Shown piece by piece: positions 1 through 7,195 of a DNA stretch of 64,000 bases (position 1 is its first letter; every line of letters begins with the position of its first letter). The DNA lies in assembly GCA_040221375.1 (NCBI GenBank), contig JAVKEP010000044.1, forward strand, positions 1 to 64,000, in the 5' to 3' direction. Origin of the DNA: SHAN690 sp040221375. Lineage in GTDB: Bacteria; Bacteroidota; Bacteroidia; Flavobacteriales_G; Salibacteraceae. The position numbers and the translations under genes were made by a program. The notes below the pieces were generated by a model. It was not told the DNA's origin, searched no databases, and saw nothing but the letters and a program-made list of their open reading frames with translations.

Positions 1-377
1 ACCTCGTCGGCATTGACCAACCTTTTGACTACATAATGATGGCCTTCGCCATGCGCAATCCAGGTTCTGAGCGGAGTGAATTTAACGGGTCCCACCGCCT
101 CGAACACCATCCATTGTCCTTCCACTTCAAAGAGCATTCCTACGTGGCTCCATTTTGAGCGTGTCGCGAGTTGCACTGCCAAACTTTGCCCTTGGGTCGA
201 TGATTGAAATATCAAATCCCCGTCTCGCAAGTCAAGTGCCTGGCGCGCTCCATTGTTCTCAGAGATAAATGTGGAAGGAGAAGCGTTCTTTAAGGTTAGG
301 TTGTGAAATCCAAACCCTAGCCCTAACAGCAAAGCAGTCACCAAGACAACCCCTACGCTATTGCGGTTGCTCTTCAT
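1..377 (-). CDS. YiiX/YebB-like permuted NlpC/P60 cysteine hydrolase (C-terminus cut by window edge)
   Basis: The first 125 residues are visible. An N-terminal hydrophobic segment (residues about 8-24) suggests a signal anchor or signal peptide. Then come the family signatures RDGDLIFQSS (51-60), QGQSL followed by ATRSKWSHVGM with the presumed catalytic His78, and VFEAVG with Glu93. In this circularly permuted papain-like fold the catalytic Cys lies after the His, so it should be beyond the window. Members are periplasmic amidase or peptidase-like enzymes whose substrates are mostly unknown. The start ATG (375-377) overlaps the stop of the upstream lipoprotein gene as ATGA, so the two are probably translationally coupled. 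Family call fairly sure; substrate unknown. Confidence 0.8.
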   Translation of the reverse strand, partial: MKSNRNSVGVVLVTALLLGLGFGFHNLTLKNASPSTFISENNGARQALDLRDGDLIFQSSTQGQSLAVQLATRSKWSHVGMLFEVEGQWMVFEAVGPVKFTPLRTWIAHGEGHHYVVKRLVNADE

Positions 378-985
378 TGTTTCACGAATCGAACAATCAA
401 TGAATCTCGTTCAGAATAGAATGGAAATGACTTTCGAAAGGAGTAGCTCAGCCATAGCTCTTTATTCGACAAGCGATTTATTTTGTAAACCTCGCCATTG
501 ACAGGGTCAGAGACCGATACGATGTCAATGTTGGAGCCCTGATCGGACCTTGCTTTCGACACTTCTTCGGTTAGAAAGACGACTTCAGACTTATTCGGCA
601 CGCCATTGCCTCCGGTAAACTTCCATTCACCACTCTCTGTTGTGTACAGCGAAAAAGCATTACCAGATTCACTCGAGTCCGATGGGAAATCTTCCCGTTT
701 TTCTGAACGATAGCTGCCGTCTCCCTTGAACGTAAAACTCCAAGTATAGGGACGGGAATACGTACTGCTGTCTGCTCGTTGATAGATCAACCCGGTATCT
801 TTTTGGTAGCGGATCCATCGGATAGTGCCGTGGTCGGTGAACTTTTCATAGCGCTCTACCTTCCACTCCCCGGTCAATCTATTCTTGCGCGTCCGAAGGC
901 TGAGGAATGGATCGTCTTCTGACTTGCGGCATGCGGGCAAGACCATGGCGAAAAGAAGGATCGCTATGCATCCCTTTCGGATCAT
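374..985 (-). CDS. Putative lipoprotein, lipocalin-like hypothetical
   Basis: 203 residues. A lipoprotein signal peptide ends in LPAC (Cys19), so the mature protein should be membrane anchored. The remainder has LTGEWKVERYEK (about 38-49) and alternating strand patterns such as YTWSFTFKGDGSYRSEK, which resemble small lipocalin-like Bacteroidota lipoproteins (the LxGxWxxxx start is typical). I recognise no catalytic motif. The gene sits between a predicted barrel and a YiiX-type hydrolase with ATGA overlaps on both sides, so it belongs to one transcript with them. Function unknown; the lipocalin-like fold is an inference from the GEW motif only. Confidence 0.75.
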   Translation of the reverse strand: MIRKGCIAILLFAMVLPACRKSEDDPFLSLRTRKNRLTGEWKVERYEKFTDHGTIRWIRYQKDTGLIYQRADSSTYSRPYTWSFTFKGDGSYRSEKREDFPSDSSESGNAFSLYTTESGEWKFTGGNGVPNKSEVVFLTEEVSKARSDQGSNIDIVSVSDPVNGEVYKINRLSNKELWLSYSFRKSFPFYSERDSLIVRFVKQ

Positions 986-1776
986 CGGGCGAAGAAGTAT
1001 CCCAGCGTAATTTGCACCATTGGATCGACGTAAAACTGCGTCACGGACATCCTAGCGCTGCTCAGTTTTCTCAAGGTAGTATTGGTTCCAGATACTGGCT
1101 CAATTTGAACAACCTCCTGACGGTCTCCGCCGCTAGAGACGTTCGTAATTCCCATTCCGTACTCCATTCCGATAAATATACGTTTCGCCATGAAGTAGTT
1201 GAAGCCAGCGCTCAGTTTTGCTCCCAAAGAATAACCACCGTCCTCCGTGATGGTCCGCATTACCCGCGAAGTACCTGTGGTATCGGTGGTATTCGTCACG
1301 CTTCCGATCCGCATCCCTCCTACTACGCCAAACTCCAGGTCAAAGGCAACATATGGATCCAGCCGCTTTGTTCCGCTAAAATGATACTCCACCCCTGGCC
1401 GGAATCCAATGCTCGATTGACTCGAAGTAGAATCAAATTCAACCAAATCTTTACCAACGCTGTCCGTGGTGGTCACATTGAAGTGATACAACTGGGGTGA
1501 AAGACCAAAGCGAAAGGTCCATCGATTGCTTTCCGTATAGCGCAATAAAATGGAACTATTGCTTAGAAGATCTTGCTTCGACGTCAACTGAATGTTGCGA
1601 AGTATTCCGCTTGCGTTCACGGTGACTCCCCAATCTCCAGCATTGGGAAGAAAGGCCCTCAGCTCCTCGACCTCAACTTTGTCGGTGGTATTATCTGCCT
1701 GTGACGAAGATTCTTGGGCGAAGTTATGCAGGGAAAGGAATGCAAAAAAAAGACAAGGTAAGAGGCTGTGTTTCAT
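982..1776 (-). CDS. Outer-membrane beta-barrel protein
   Basis: 264 residues with a signal peptide (MKHSLLPCLFFAFLSLHNFAQ). The body is a run of amphipathic strands separated by polar turns (WTFRFGLSPQLYHFNV, RPGVEYHFSG, PYVAFDLEFGVVGG, GAKLSAGFNYFMAKRIFIGMEYGMG) and ends QITLGYFFAR, a typical barrel-closing strand with a near-terminal aromatic. This matches small 8-12 strand outer-membrane barrels of Bacteroidota. No specific family or transported substrate can be named. Its stop codon overlaps the start of the following lipoprotein gene (ATGA), and it lies 45 nt downstream of pcm. Confidence 0.75.
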   Translation of the reverse strand: MKHSLLPCLFFAFLSLHNFAQESSSQADNTTDKVEVEELRAFLPNAGDWGVTVNASGILRNIQLTSKQDLLSNSSILLRYTESNRWTFRFGLSPQLYHFNVTTTDSVGKDLVEFDSTSSQSSIGFRPGVEYHFSGTKRLDPYVAFDLEFGVVGGMRIGSVTNTTDTTGTSRVMRTITEDGGYSLGAKLSAGFNYFMAKRIFIGMEYGMGITNVSSGGDRQEVVQIEPVSGTNTTLRKLSSARMSVTQFYVDPMVQITLGYFFAR

Positions 1777-1821
1777 GGCTTGAAAATAATGGAAATTGAA
1801 CGAAGGCGTGGCCGTTTTATT

Positions 1822-2481
1822 TCACTCTGCTTTATCCGTGCGCTCGAGCATGGGTACAAACTGGAAATCTCCGTGTTCTTCCGTTCTGTATTCTGTTTCG
1901 CTGATCTTGTCAATGGTGAGCATGTTTTGTACGCCATTCATTTCACCCACGGGTATGACCATTCTTCCGCCAACTTTCAACTGGGCTTTAAGGGCCTCGG
2001 GTATCGTTGGTGCGCCGCACGTGACCAAAATCTTATCGAATGGAGCAAAGGCGAGCTTTCCCGCATACCCATCGCCGTAAAAGCAGCGCGCTTGGATCCG
2101 CATTTCTTCGAGCAGATCGCGGCTTTTGAGGTGCAAGGCGTGCTGCCTTTCAATGGTAAATACCTTCATGCCGAGCTTGGCCAACACAGCAGTTTGATAG
2201 CCGCTGCCCGTACCGATCTCCAATACCTTTTCTCGCTTCTTTGGATTCAACAACGACGACTGAAAAGCAACGGTGTACGGTTGCGAGATCGTCTGGCCCG
2301 AGCCAATCGGAAAGGCCTTGTCCTCATAAGCGAGGTGCAAGAAGGCTGTATCGAAAAAGAACAAATGCCGAGGTATGTCATTGATCACACCTAGAACTAC
2401 CTCATTATCAATTCCTTTGCCGCGTAAAACCTCTACCAGTTTTTTACGCATTCCTTTATGTTTCAACGTATCCTGCTTCAC
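1822..2481 (-). CDS. pcm: Protein-L-isoaspartate O-methyltransferase
   Basis: 219 residues, the normal length for the family. It repairs isoaspartyl residues in damaged proteins by SAM-dependent methylation. Visible signatures are GQTISQPY (62-69), the SAM motif EIGTGSGYQ (88-96), and the later KILVTCGAP and GGRMVIPVG strands. The start codon is GTG at 2481. The internal ATG at 2451 would remove the TLKHKGMRKKLVEVL segment that is characteristic of Bacteroidota homologues, so GTG is preferred. The gene heads a minus-strand run (barrel, lipoprotein, YiiX). Divergent from the Gfo/Idh/MocA gene. Confidence 0.93.
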   Translation of the reverse strand: MKQDTLKHKGMRKKLVEVLRGKGIDNEVVLGVINDIPRHLFFFDTAFLHLAYEDKAFPIGSGQTISQPYTVAFQSSLLNPKKREKVLEIGTGSGYQTAVLAKLGMKVFTIERQHALHLKSRDLLEEMRIQARCFYGDGYAGKLAFAPFDKILVTCGAPTIPEALKAQLKVGGRMVIPVGEMNGVQNMLTIDKISETEYRTEEHGDFQFVPMLERTDKAE

Positions 2482-2574
2482 GGCATCGAAAATACTATTT
2501 CGACAATGCGATGTTCAACGAATGTTCCCTTGTTTATCGACAACTGACTATTTGAAAAGACCTTTGTGCAACCC

Positions 2575-3570
2575 ATGGAGAAGATAAAATTAGGAATACT
2601 AGGTGCAGGACACTTAGGAAGCATTCATATGAAGCTCGCGCTTGAACTGAATGAAACGTACGAAATGATCGGCTTCTTCGATCCGGATGAAGAAAAGTCA
2701 AACCGAGCGACCGAAGCCTACGGTTTGGTCCCCTTTTCTAGCATGGAAGCGTTGATCGACGCCTCAGAAGCGGTCAGCATCGTCACCCCTACCTTGTCCC
2801 ATTTTGAGTGCGCCATGTACGCTTTGAAAACAGGGAAGCATGTATTCATAGAAAAACCGGTTACCAAAACGACCGAAGAAGCCAAGAAGCTTGTGGATCT
2901 CGCGCAAGAGGCCAAGGTGAAGGTTCAAGTCGGTCACATCGAGCGGTTCAACCCCGCATTCGTGGCCGTAAAGGACCAATTCGACCACGTGATGTTCGTT
3001 GAAACCCATCGGCTTGCAGAATTCAATCCGAGGGGGACCGACGTTTCCGTGGTACTCGATTTAATGATCCACGACATTGACATCGTGCTGAGCGTCGTAA
3101 AGGCCAATCTGAGAAAAATCAGCGCCAGTGGAGTGGCTGTTATTTCTGAAACCCCGGACATTTGCAACGCTCGCCTCGAATTCGACAATGGATGCGTAGC
3201 GAACCTCACCGCTAGCAGAATTTCTCTGAAAAACATGCGCAAGTCGAGGTTTTTTCAGAAAAACGCCTACATCAGCGTAGACTTTCTAGCTAAGAAGGCT
3301 GAATTGGTCAAATTGCAAGAGGTGGATCAGAGCAACCCGTTTGCCTTGATCATCGATCCGGAAAATGGAAAGGAGCCGAAGCAACTCTTATTCGATAATC
3401 CGGAAATTCCCACGAGCAATGCCCTCAAGGAAGAACTAAAAAGCTTTGCACATAGCATTCAAAAGGACACCAAACCCGAAGTGACCATAGAAGACGGATA
3501 CGAAGCGATTCATGTAGCTCACCAAATACTTGAGCAATTGAACTTTACGAATTCTATTTTCGCAGCATAA
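2575..3570 (+). CDS. Gfo/Idh/MocA family NAD(P)-dependent oxidoreductase
   Basis: 331 residues from ATG 2575; an in-frame GTG 9 nt upstream is less likely. The N-terminal Rossmann fold carries GILGAGHLGSIH (7-18) and the signature EKP (93-95), whose lysine is catalytic in the family. The C-terminal alpha/beta domain includes VVLDLMIHDIDIVL and DNGCVANLTASR. Members oxidise or reduce hydroxyl groups of sugars or inositols. The next two genes (lipoprotein, polyprenyl sugar-phosphate transferase) suggest nucleotide-sugar or polysaccharide work, but the substrate is not visible. GACCTTTG at 2559-2566 is a poor match to a -7 box just before the start. Confidence 0.88.
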   Translation: MEKIKLGILGAGHLGSIHMKLALELNETYEMIGFFDPDEEKSNRATEAYGLVPFSSMEALIDASEAVSIVTPTLSHFECAMYALKTGKHVFIEKPVTKTTEEAKKLVDLAQEAKVKVQVGHIERFNPAFVAVKDQFDHVMFVETHRLAEFNPRGTDVSVVLDLMIHDIDIVLSVVKANLRKISASGVAVISETPDICNARLEFDNGCVANLTASRISLKNMRKSRFFQKNAYISVDFLAKKAELVKLQEVDQSNPFALIIDPENGKEPKQLLFDNPEIPTSNALKEELKSFAHSIQKDTKPEVTIEDGYEAIHVAHQILEQLNFTNSIFAA

Positions 3571-3608
3571 AAGAAACCGAGAGAATATCGAGGCCAGCAC
3601 CTCGTTTA

Positions 3609-4532
3609 ATGCCTCTACTGATTCGAAATTTGTTGCTTGGGAACCGATATGTGATGATAGCCGCGCTCGCCGCGATGTTTGCGACGTCTTCCTGTGATTT
3701 GGTCGACCGGGATGAACCCATTCCTGCCTGGATTCGAATCGACAGCATGTCGCTCGTAGACAATCCTGATGTGAACGAAGGCGAATTATCCCATAACATC
3801 ACCGATGCCTGGGTATTCATTGACGACGAGCTTATCGGGATTTTCGAACTGCCCACGGAAGTGCCGATCCTCGACGAAGGAAACCACGAGCTGCTCATAG
3901 GTCCAGGAATCAAAGTCTCTACCATCTCTACCCTGCGCGACAACTATTTGTTTTACAACGCCTATTCTACAAAGGTCAAGTTGATTCCAGGAGAGAAGGA
4001 AACGATTACGCCGATCGTCTCCTACCGTGATGAGTCGACCAACTTCACCTACAAAGTCGTCGAAGAGTTCGAAGACGTATTCATTGAATTGTCAGCAAAT
4101 ACAAACTCAGATGCTGACATTCAGCGCACCACAGATGCATCACTGGTCAAGTACGGTTACGGTGCTGGACTCATTGAGATCACCGACACTACATCGGCCG
4201 CTTGGATCCGAACGACGGAGGATTTTGTGCTTCCTCAAATGGGCAAGATCGTTTACTTGGAACTCGATTATTATACCCAATATGACTTGGTAGTTGGGGT
4301 CCATATCAATCAGAATGTACTCGCCGATCAGAACGTGAATTACCTCATACTCAAGGCCTCCGAAAGCGAAGAACCCGAATGGAAGAAGGCCTATGTTGCG
4401 CTCACTTCGGTTTTGGCACAGCCTACCGATATGGAGTCCGCATACATCTACTTCTTGCCCGATATCTTATCGAGTAACCGCGAAAGTGGTATCGTGTTGT
4501 TGGACAACATTAAACTTCTGTATCAGCAATGA
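3609..4532 (+). CDS. Hypothetical lipoprotein upstream of a polysaccharide sugar transferase
   Basis: 307 residues with a lipoprotein signal ending in FATSSC (Cys29); an internal ATG at 3654 would give a shorter signal with the same Cys. The mature part begins with beta-rich sequence (AWVFIDDELIGIFELPTEVPILDEG) like a small PEGA-type or fibronectin-like module, then a second beta-sandwich-like region to the C-terminus (GIVLLDNIKLLY). No enzymatic motif. The stop overlaps the start of the sugar transferase gene (ATGA), so the two are probably co-translated and may act together at the envelope. Function unknown. Confidence 0.75.
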   Translation: MPLLIRNLLLGNRYVMIAALAAMFATSSCDLVDRDEPIPAWIRIDSMSLVDNPDVNEGELSHNITDAWVFIDDELIGIFELPTEVPILDEGNHELLIGPGIKVSTISTLRDNYLFYNAYSTKVKLIPGEKETITPIVSYRDESTNFTYKVVEEFEDVFIELSANTNSDADIQRTTDASLVKYGYGAGLIEITDTTSAAWIRTTEDFVLPQMGKIVYLELDYYTQYDLVVGVHINQNVLADQNVNYLILKASESEEPEWKKAYVALTSVLAQPTDMESAYIYFLPDILSSNRESGIVLLDNIKLLYQQ

Positions 4533-5944
4533 ACAAGAAGTTACAAATAGCCAAATACGTCCTGAGCGACATCGCTGCCGCAGCGCTTTCTTACTTGGCC
4601 ATATTTACGTTCAGAAAGGCGGTAATTGAAACCAAGGTTTTTGGGGATAATGTACTGGTCATTTATGATAAGAAGTTCTTTGTAAGCCTGTCACTGATCG
4701 TTGCTTTTTGGCTCGCCCTTTATGTGATTACTGGGGTCTATCGCAACATCTATCGCCGTTCGAGGTTGAAGGAATTTACCCAAACATTCACCATCAGTCT
4801 TTTCGGTAATATCTTTCTGTTCTTCTCCATCTTGCTCGACGACTTCATCGATTCTTACAAGAGCTATTATTTGTCGTTCTCGATTCTGTTTGGTTCCCAT
4901 TTCATCTTGACCGCTTTCGGACGGCTGTTGCTATCGTCCTTAACGGCAAACCGCATCCATAATCGGAAAATTGGCTTCAACACCTTGATCATCGGAAGCA
5001 ATGAAAACGCCCTGGATCTCTACCAGGACCTGAATTCGCAGCGGAAATCTTCGGGTTTTTTGATCAAAGGTTTTGTGCACATCAATGGAGGAAAGAACCA
5101 TGCCCTCGATGGCGAGTTGGCACACCTGGGACACTTCGATGACATAGAACGCATCATTTCTGAACACGCGATTGAGGACGTTATCATCGCCTTGGAAACG
5201 AGTGAACATGATAAGATTGGCCAAATCCTGAACGTGCTAGACGGCACCAACATCAATGTCAAGATCATTCCGAAGATGTACGACATCCTCAGCGGGCAGG
5301 TTAAGATGTCGTCGATTCTAGGCGCGCCGCTGATCGACATCAATCAAGAGATCATGCCCGTGTGGCAACAATCGGTGAAGCGCATCCTCGACGTGTTGGT
5401 TTCCATCGCCAGTTTGATAGTGCTCCTTCCCTTGTTCATCCTGATCGCCGTGCTCGTAAAAGTCGGATCAAAAGGAAGCGTCTTTTACTCTCACCACCGC
5501 GTTGGCTTGAACGGAAAGCCTTTCAGGATATACAAGTTTCGATCGATGTTCGAGAATGCAGAACAGAATGGACCCGCACTTTCCAGTGAAAACGACAGCA
5601 GAATCACCCCCATCGGTAAATTTCTCCGAAGGACGCGCATGGATGAGCTGCCGCAGTTTTACAATGTGCTCAAAGGCGACATGAGCTTAGTAGGACCACG
5701 GCCAGAGAGGCAATTCTTCATCGACCAAATTGTAGCACATGCCCCACACTACAAACACCTTCACAAAGTGCGACCCGGCATTACGAGCTGGGGACAAGTG
5801 AAGTACGGTTATGCAGAAAATGTAGATGAGATGGTTGAACGCCTCAAATTTGATGTGCTCTACATTGAAAATATGTCATTGATGGTAGATTTTAAGATCT
5901 TGATCCATACTGTCCTCATCGTGCTCCAGGGCCGAGGCAAGTAG
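4529..5944 (+). CDS. Exopolysaccharide polyprenyl glycosylphosphotransferase (WbaP/UDP-glucose undecaprenyl-phosphate transferase type)
   Basis: 471 residues, the usual size. The N-terminus has several membrane segments (about 10-130) followed by a Rossmann-like cytoplasmic domain (about 145-260, FNTLIIGSNENALDLYQDL). A further hydrophobic segment at about 290-312 leads into the catalytic bacterial sugar transferase domain with FRIYKFRSMF, DELPQFYNVLKGDMSLVGPRPE and KVRPGITSWGQVKYGY. It moves a sugar-1-phosphate from a nucleotide sugar to undecaprenyl phosphate, the first step of surface polysaccharide assembly. Sugar specificity is not visible. No other polysaccharide genes follow; a terminator-like hairpin and the SiaB/SiaC pair do. 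Confidence 0.9.
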   Translation: MNKKLQIAKYVLSDIAAAALSYLAIFTFRKAVIETKVFGDNVLVIYDKKFFVSLSLIVAFWLALYVITGVYRNIYRRSRLKEFTQTFTISLFGNIFLFFSILLDDFIDSYKSYYLSFSILFGSHFILTAFGRLLLSSLTANRIHNRKIGFNTLIIGSNENALDLYQDLNSQRKSSGFLIKGFVHINGGKNHALDGELAHLGHFDDIERIISEHAIEDVIIALETSEHDKIGQILNVLDGTNINVKIIPKMYDILSGQVKMSSILGAPLIDINQEIMPVWQQSVKRILDVLVSIASLIVLLPLFILIAVLVKVGSKGSVFYSHHRVGLNGKPFRIYKFRSMFENAEQNGPALSSENDSRITPIGKFLRRTRMDELPQFYNVLKGDMSLVGPRPERQFFIDQIVAHAPHYKHLHKVRPGITSWGQVKYGYAENVDEMVERLKFDVLYIENMSLMVDFKILIHTVLIVLQGRGK

Positions 5945-6007
5945 AGCATCATCCGCAGTCTTTGGGTGTAGCCTTAGGTCCGTGCAGCTTTCTATCTGAC
6001 CGAAAAC

Positions 6008-6050
6008 AAAAAAGCCTCACAGTCGATTGACCAGAGGCTTTTAATTTTCT
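6008..6050. terminator. Bidirectional intrinsic terminator between the sugar transferase and siaC
   Basis: The arms AAAAGCCTC (6010-6018) and GAGGCTTTT (6034-6042) pair perfectly over 9 bp around a 15-nt loop. A/T-rich flanks give a T-run on both strands. It lies between two convergent genes and can serve both. Confidence 0.75.
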
Positions 6051-6085
6051 AATGGATCTAGAAAAAGAAGGTGTAAACGCGAGGT

Positions 6086-6466
6086 TTACATCTCTTCCAT
6101 CTCGATCATCTTGAATGGTATATTGATAATGGCTTGGTAATCTTCACCAGCCTCTAACATGTCTTCGTCATCTTCTTCGTAGTGCCAGTTGATCGTGATA
6201 TTGGTTTTTCCATTCACAGACTCAAGCTTCTTGAACACGTCAAGGATGCACTTGGATGAGCTCGTGTTAAAGTACTCGAGCTGAATATTGACTTTCGTAT
6301 CAGATTTTGCACTGTCGCCATAAGAACCGATCCAATCCACAAGCGGCTTGTAGAATTCTACGGCATTCTCAGGAATGGAGCGACCTTTGATCTCAAGTAC
6401 ACCTGATTCGGCATCGAAATTAACAGTGGGCGTTTTGGGTGTTCCTTCAATTTTGATTGGATCCAT
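6086..6466 (-). CDS. SiaC-family regulatory phosphoprotein (DUF1987)
   Basis: 126 residues, full length for the family. It begins with the typical ...GTPKTPTVNFD and GVLEIKGRSIPENAVEFYKPL segments. The acceptor motif YFNTSSSK places the threonine at residue 68, the same number as the phosphorylated Thr68 described for Pseudomonas aeruginosa SiaC. In that system SiaC is phosphorylated by the SiaB kinase and dephosphorylated by the SiaA phosphatase, and the unphosphorylated form activates the diguanylate cyclase SiaD. Here it follows a SiaB gene by 33 nt, but neither SiaA nor SiaD is in the window, so the output partner is unknown. Confidence 0.87.
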   Translation of the reverse strand: MDPIKIEGTPKTPTVNFDAESGVLEIKGRSIPENAVEFYKPLVDWIGSYGDSAKSDTKVNIQLEYFNTSSSKCILDVFKKLESVNGKTNITINWHYEEDDEDMLEAGEDYQAIINIPFKMIEMEEM

Positions 6467-6499
6467 CTTGATTCTTTATTTAGGGATTACGGGTTTATT

Positions 6500-7030
6500 T
6501 TACACTTTAATTTTAAGCACGTATAGGCCAAAGGTATCGCTTACTTCCGAAAAATCGTAATCGAGCTTATTTCCCGATTTGCGAGCGATATCAATTATTC
6601 CAAGACCGCCTCCGCCGTGCACACTGTACTGACCATTGTCAAGCACCTCCTTGTAGTAAGCGCGGAGTCCGTCTTTATCCAAGGAACTGATCTTGTCCAG
6701 TTTAGCCTTTAATGGTGGTACATTGTTGAGGTCGATGTAATTCGCAGCCAAGATGGAGTAGCCTTCATCGGTCTTGGCGAGAATGAAGGTGACGATTTTT
6801 TTTCCGTCTTCGAGGGCATCCGTGTGGTGGTAGAGGTTTTGAAGCGTTTCGACCAAGATATTATACACCTTGCGCTGCTTCTTGAAGTCCTCTTCGGTTG
6901 CCTCAAGCTTTTGCTCAACGTCGCCCAGAATCTTACTGATGCGATCCTCGTGTACTTCTCCTTGGAAGTTTACGAGCAACGCGCCGTCATCTAGGTCATC
7001 AGTAAACTGCTTGATGGCTTGGCTCTCCAC
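6500..7030 (-). CDS. SiaB-family protein kinase (DUF6272)
   Basis: 176 residues beginning at a GTG codon (7030). The sequence has a HATPase-like kinase core: an N-box-like helix (KVYNILVETLQNLYHHTD, about 54-71), the strand GKKIVTFILAKTDEGYSILAANYID, and a glycine-rich VHGGGGLGIIDIARKSG loop (about 137-153). It should phosphorylate the SiaC protein encoded directly downstream. The pair forms a partner-switch module facing the polysaccharide sugar transferase gene, from which it is separated by a bidirectional terminator. The physiological output is unknown here. Confidence 0.83.
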   Translation of the reverse strand: MESQAIKQFTDDLDDGALLVNFQGEVHEDRISKILGDVEQKLEATEEDFKKQRKVYNILVETLQNLYHHTDALEDGKKIVTFILAKTDEGYSILAANYIDLNNVPPLKAKLDKISSLDKDGLRAYYKEVLDNGQYSVHGGGGLGIIDIARKSGNKLDYDFSEVSDTFGLYVLKIKV

Positions 7031-7163
7031 TAATTATTATGGGTAATGATTTTGACAAATATAACGGATAACGAATACCATTATTTACCTGTCCTAACCA
7101 AACGTTTCATCATTGGATTGTTAGTTGGTCAACTTCTCGCGTGCAATCACGGGTCAGCTTTGC

Positions 7164-7171
7164 TATTTTTG
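7164..7171 (+). promoter_or_regulatory. Candidate -7 box of the S46 peptidase gene
   Basis: TATTTTTG matches the Bacteroidota -7 consensus TAnnTTTG exactly and lies 24 nt before the ATG at 7196. I see no convincing -33 TTTG at the usual spacing, so the call rests on the -7 box alone. Confidence 0.4.
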
Positions 7172-7195
7172 GCCGCCTAAACGAAAACAACGAAA

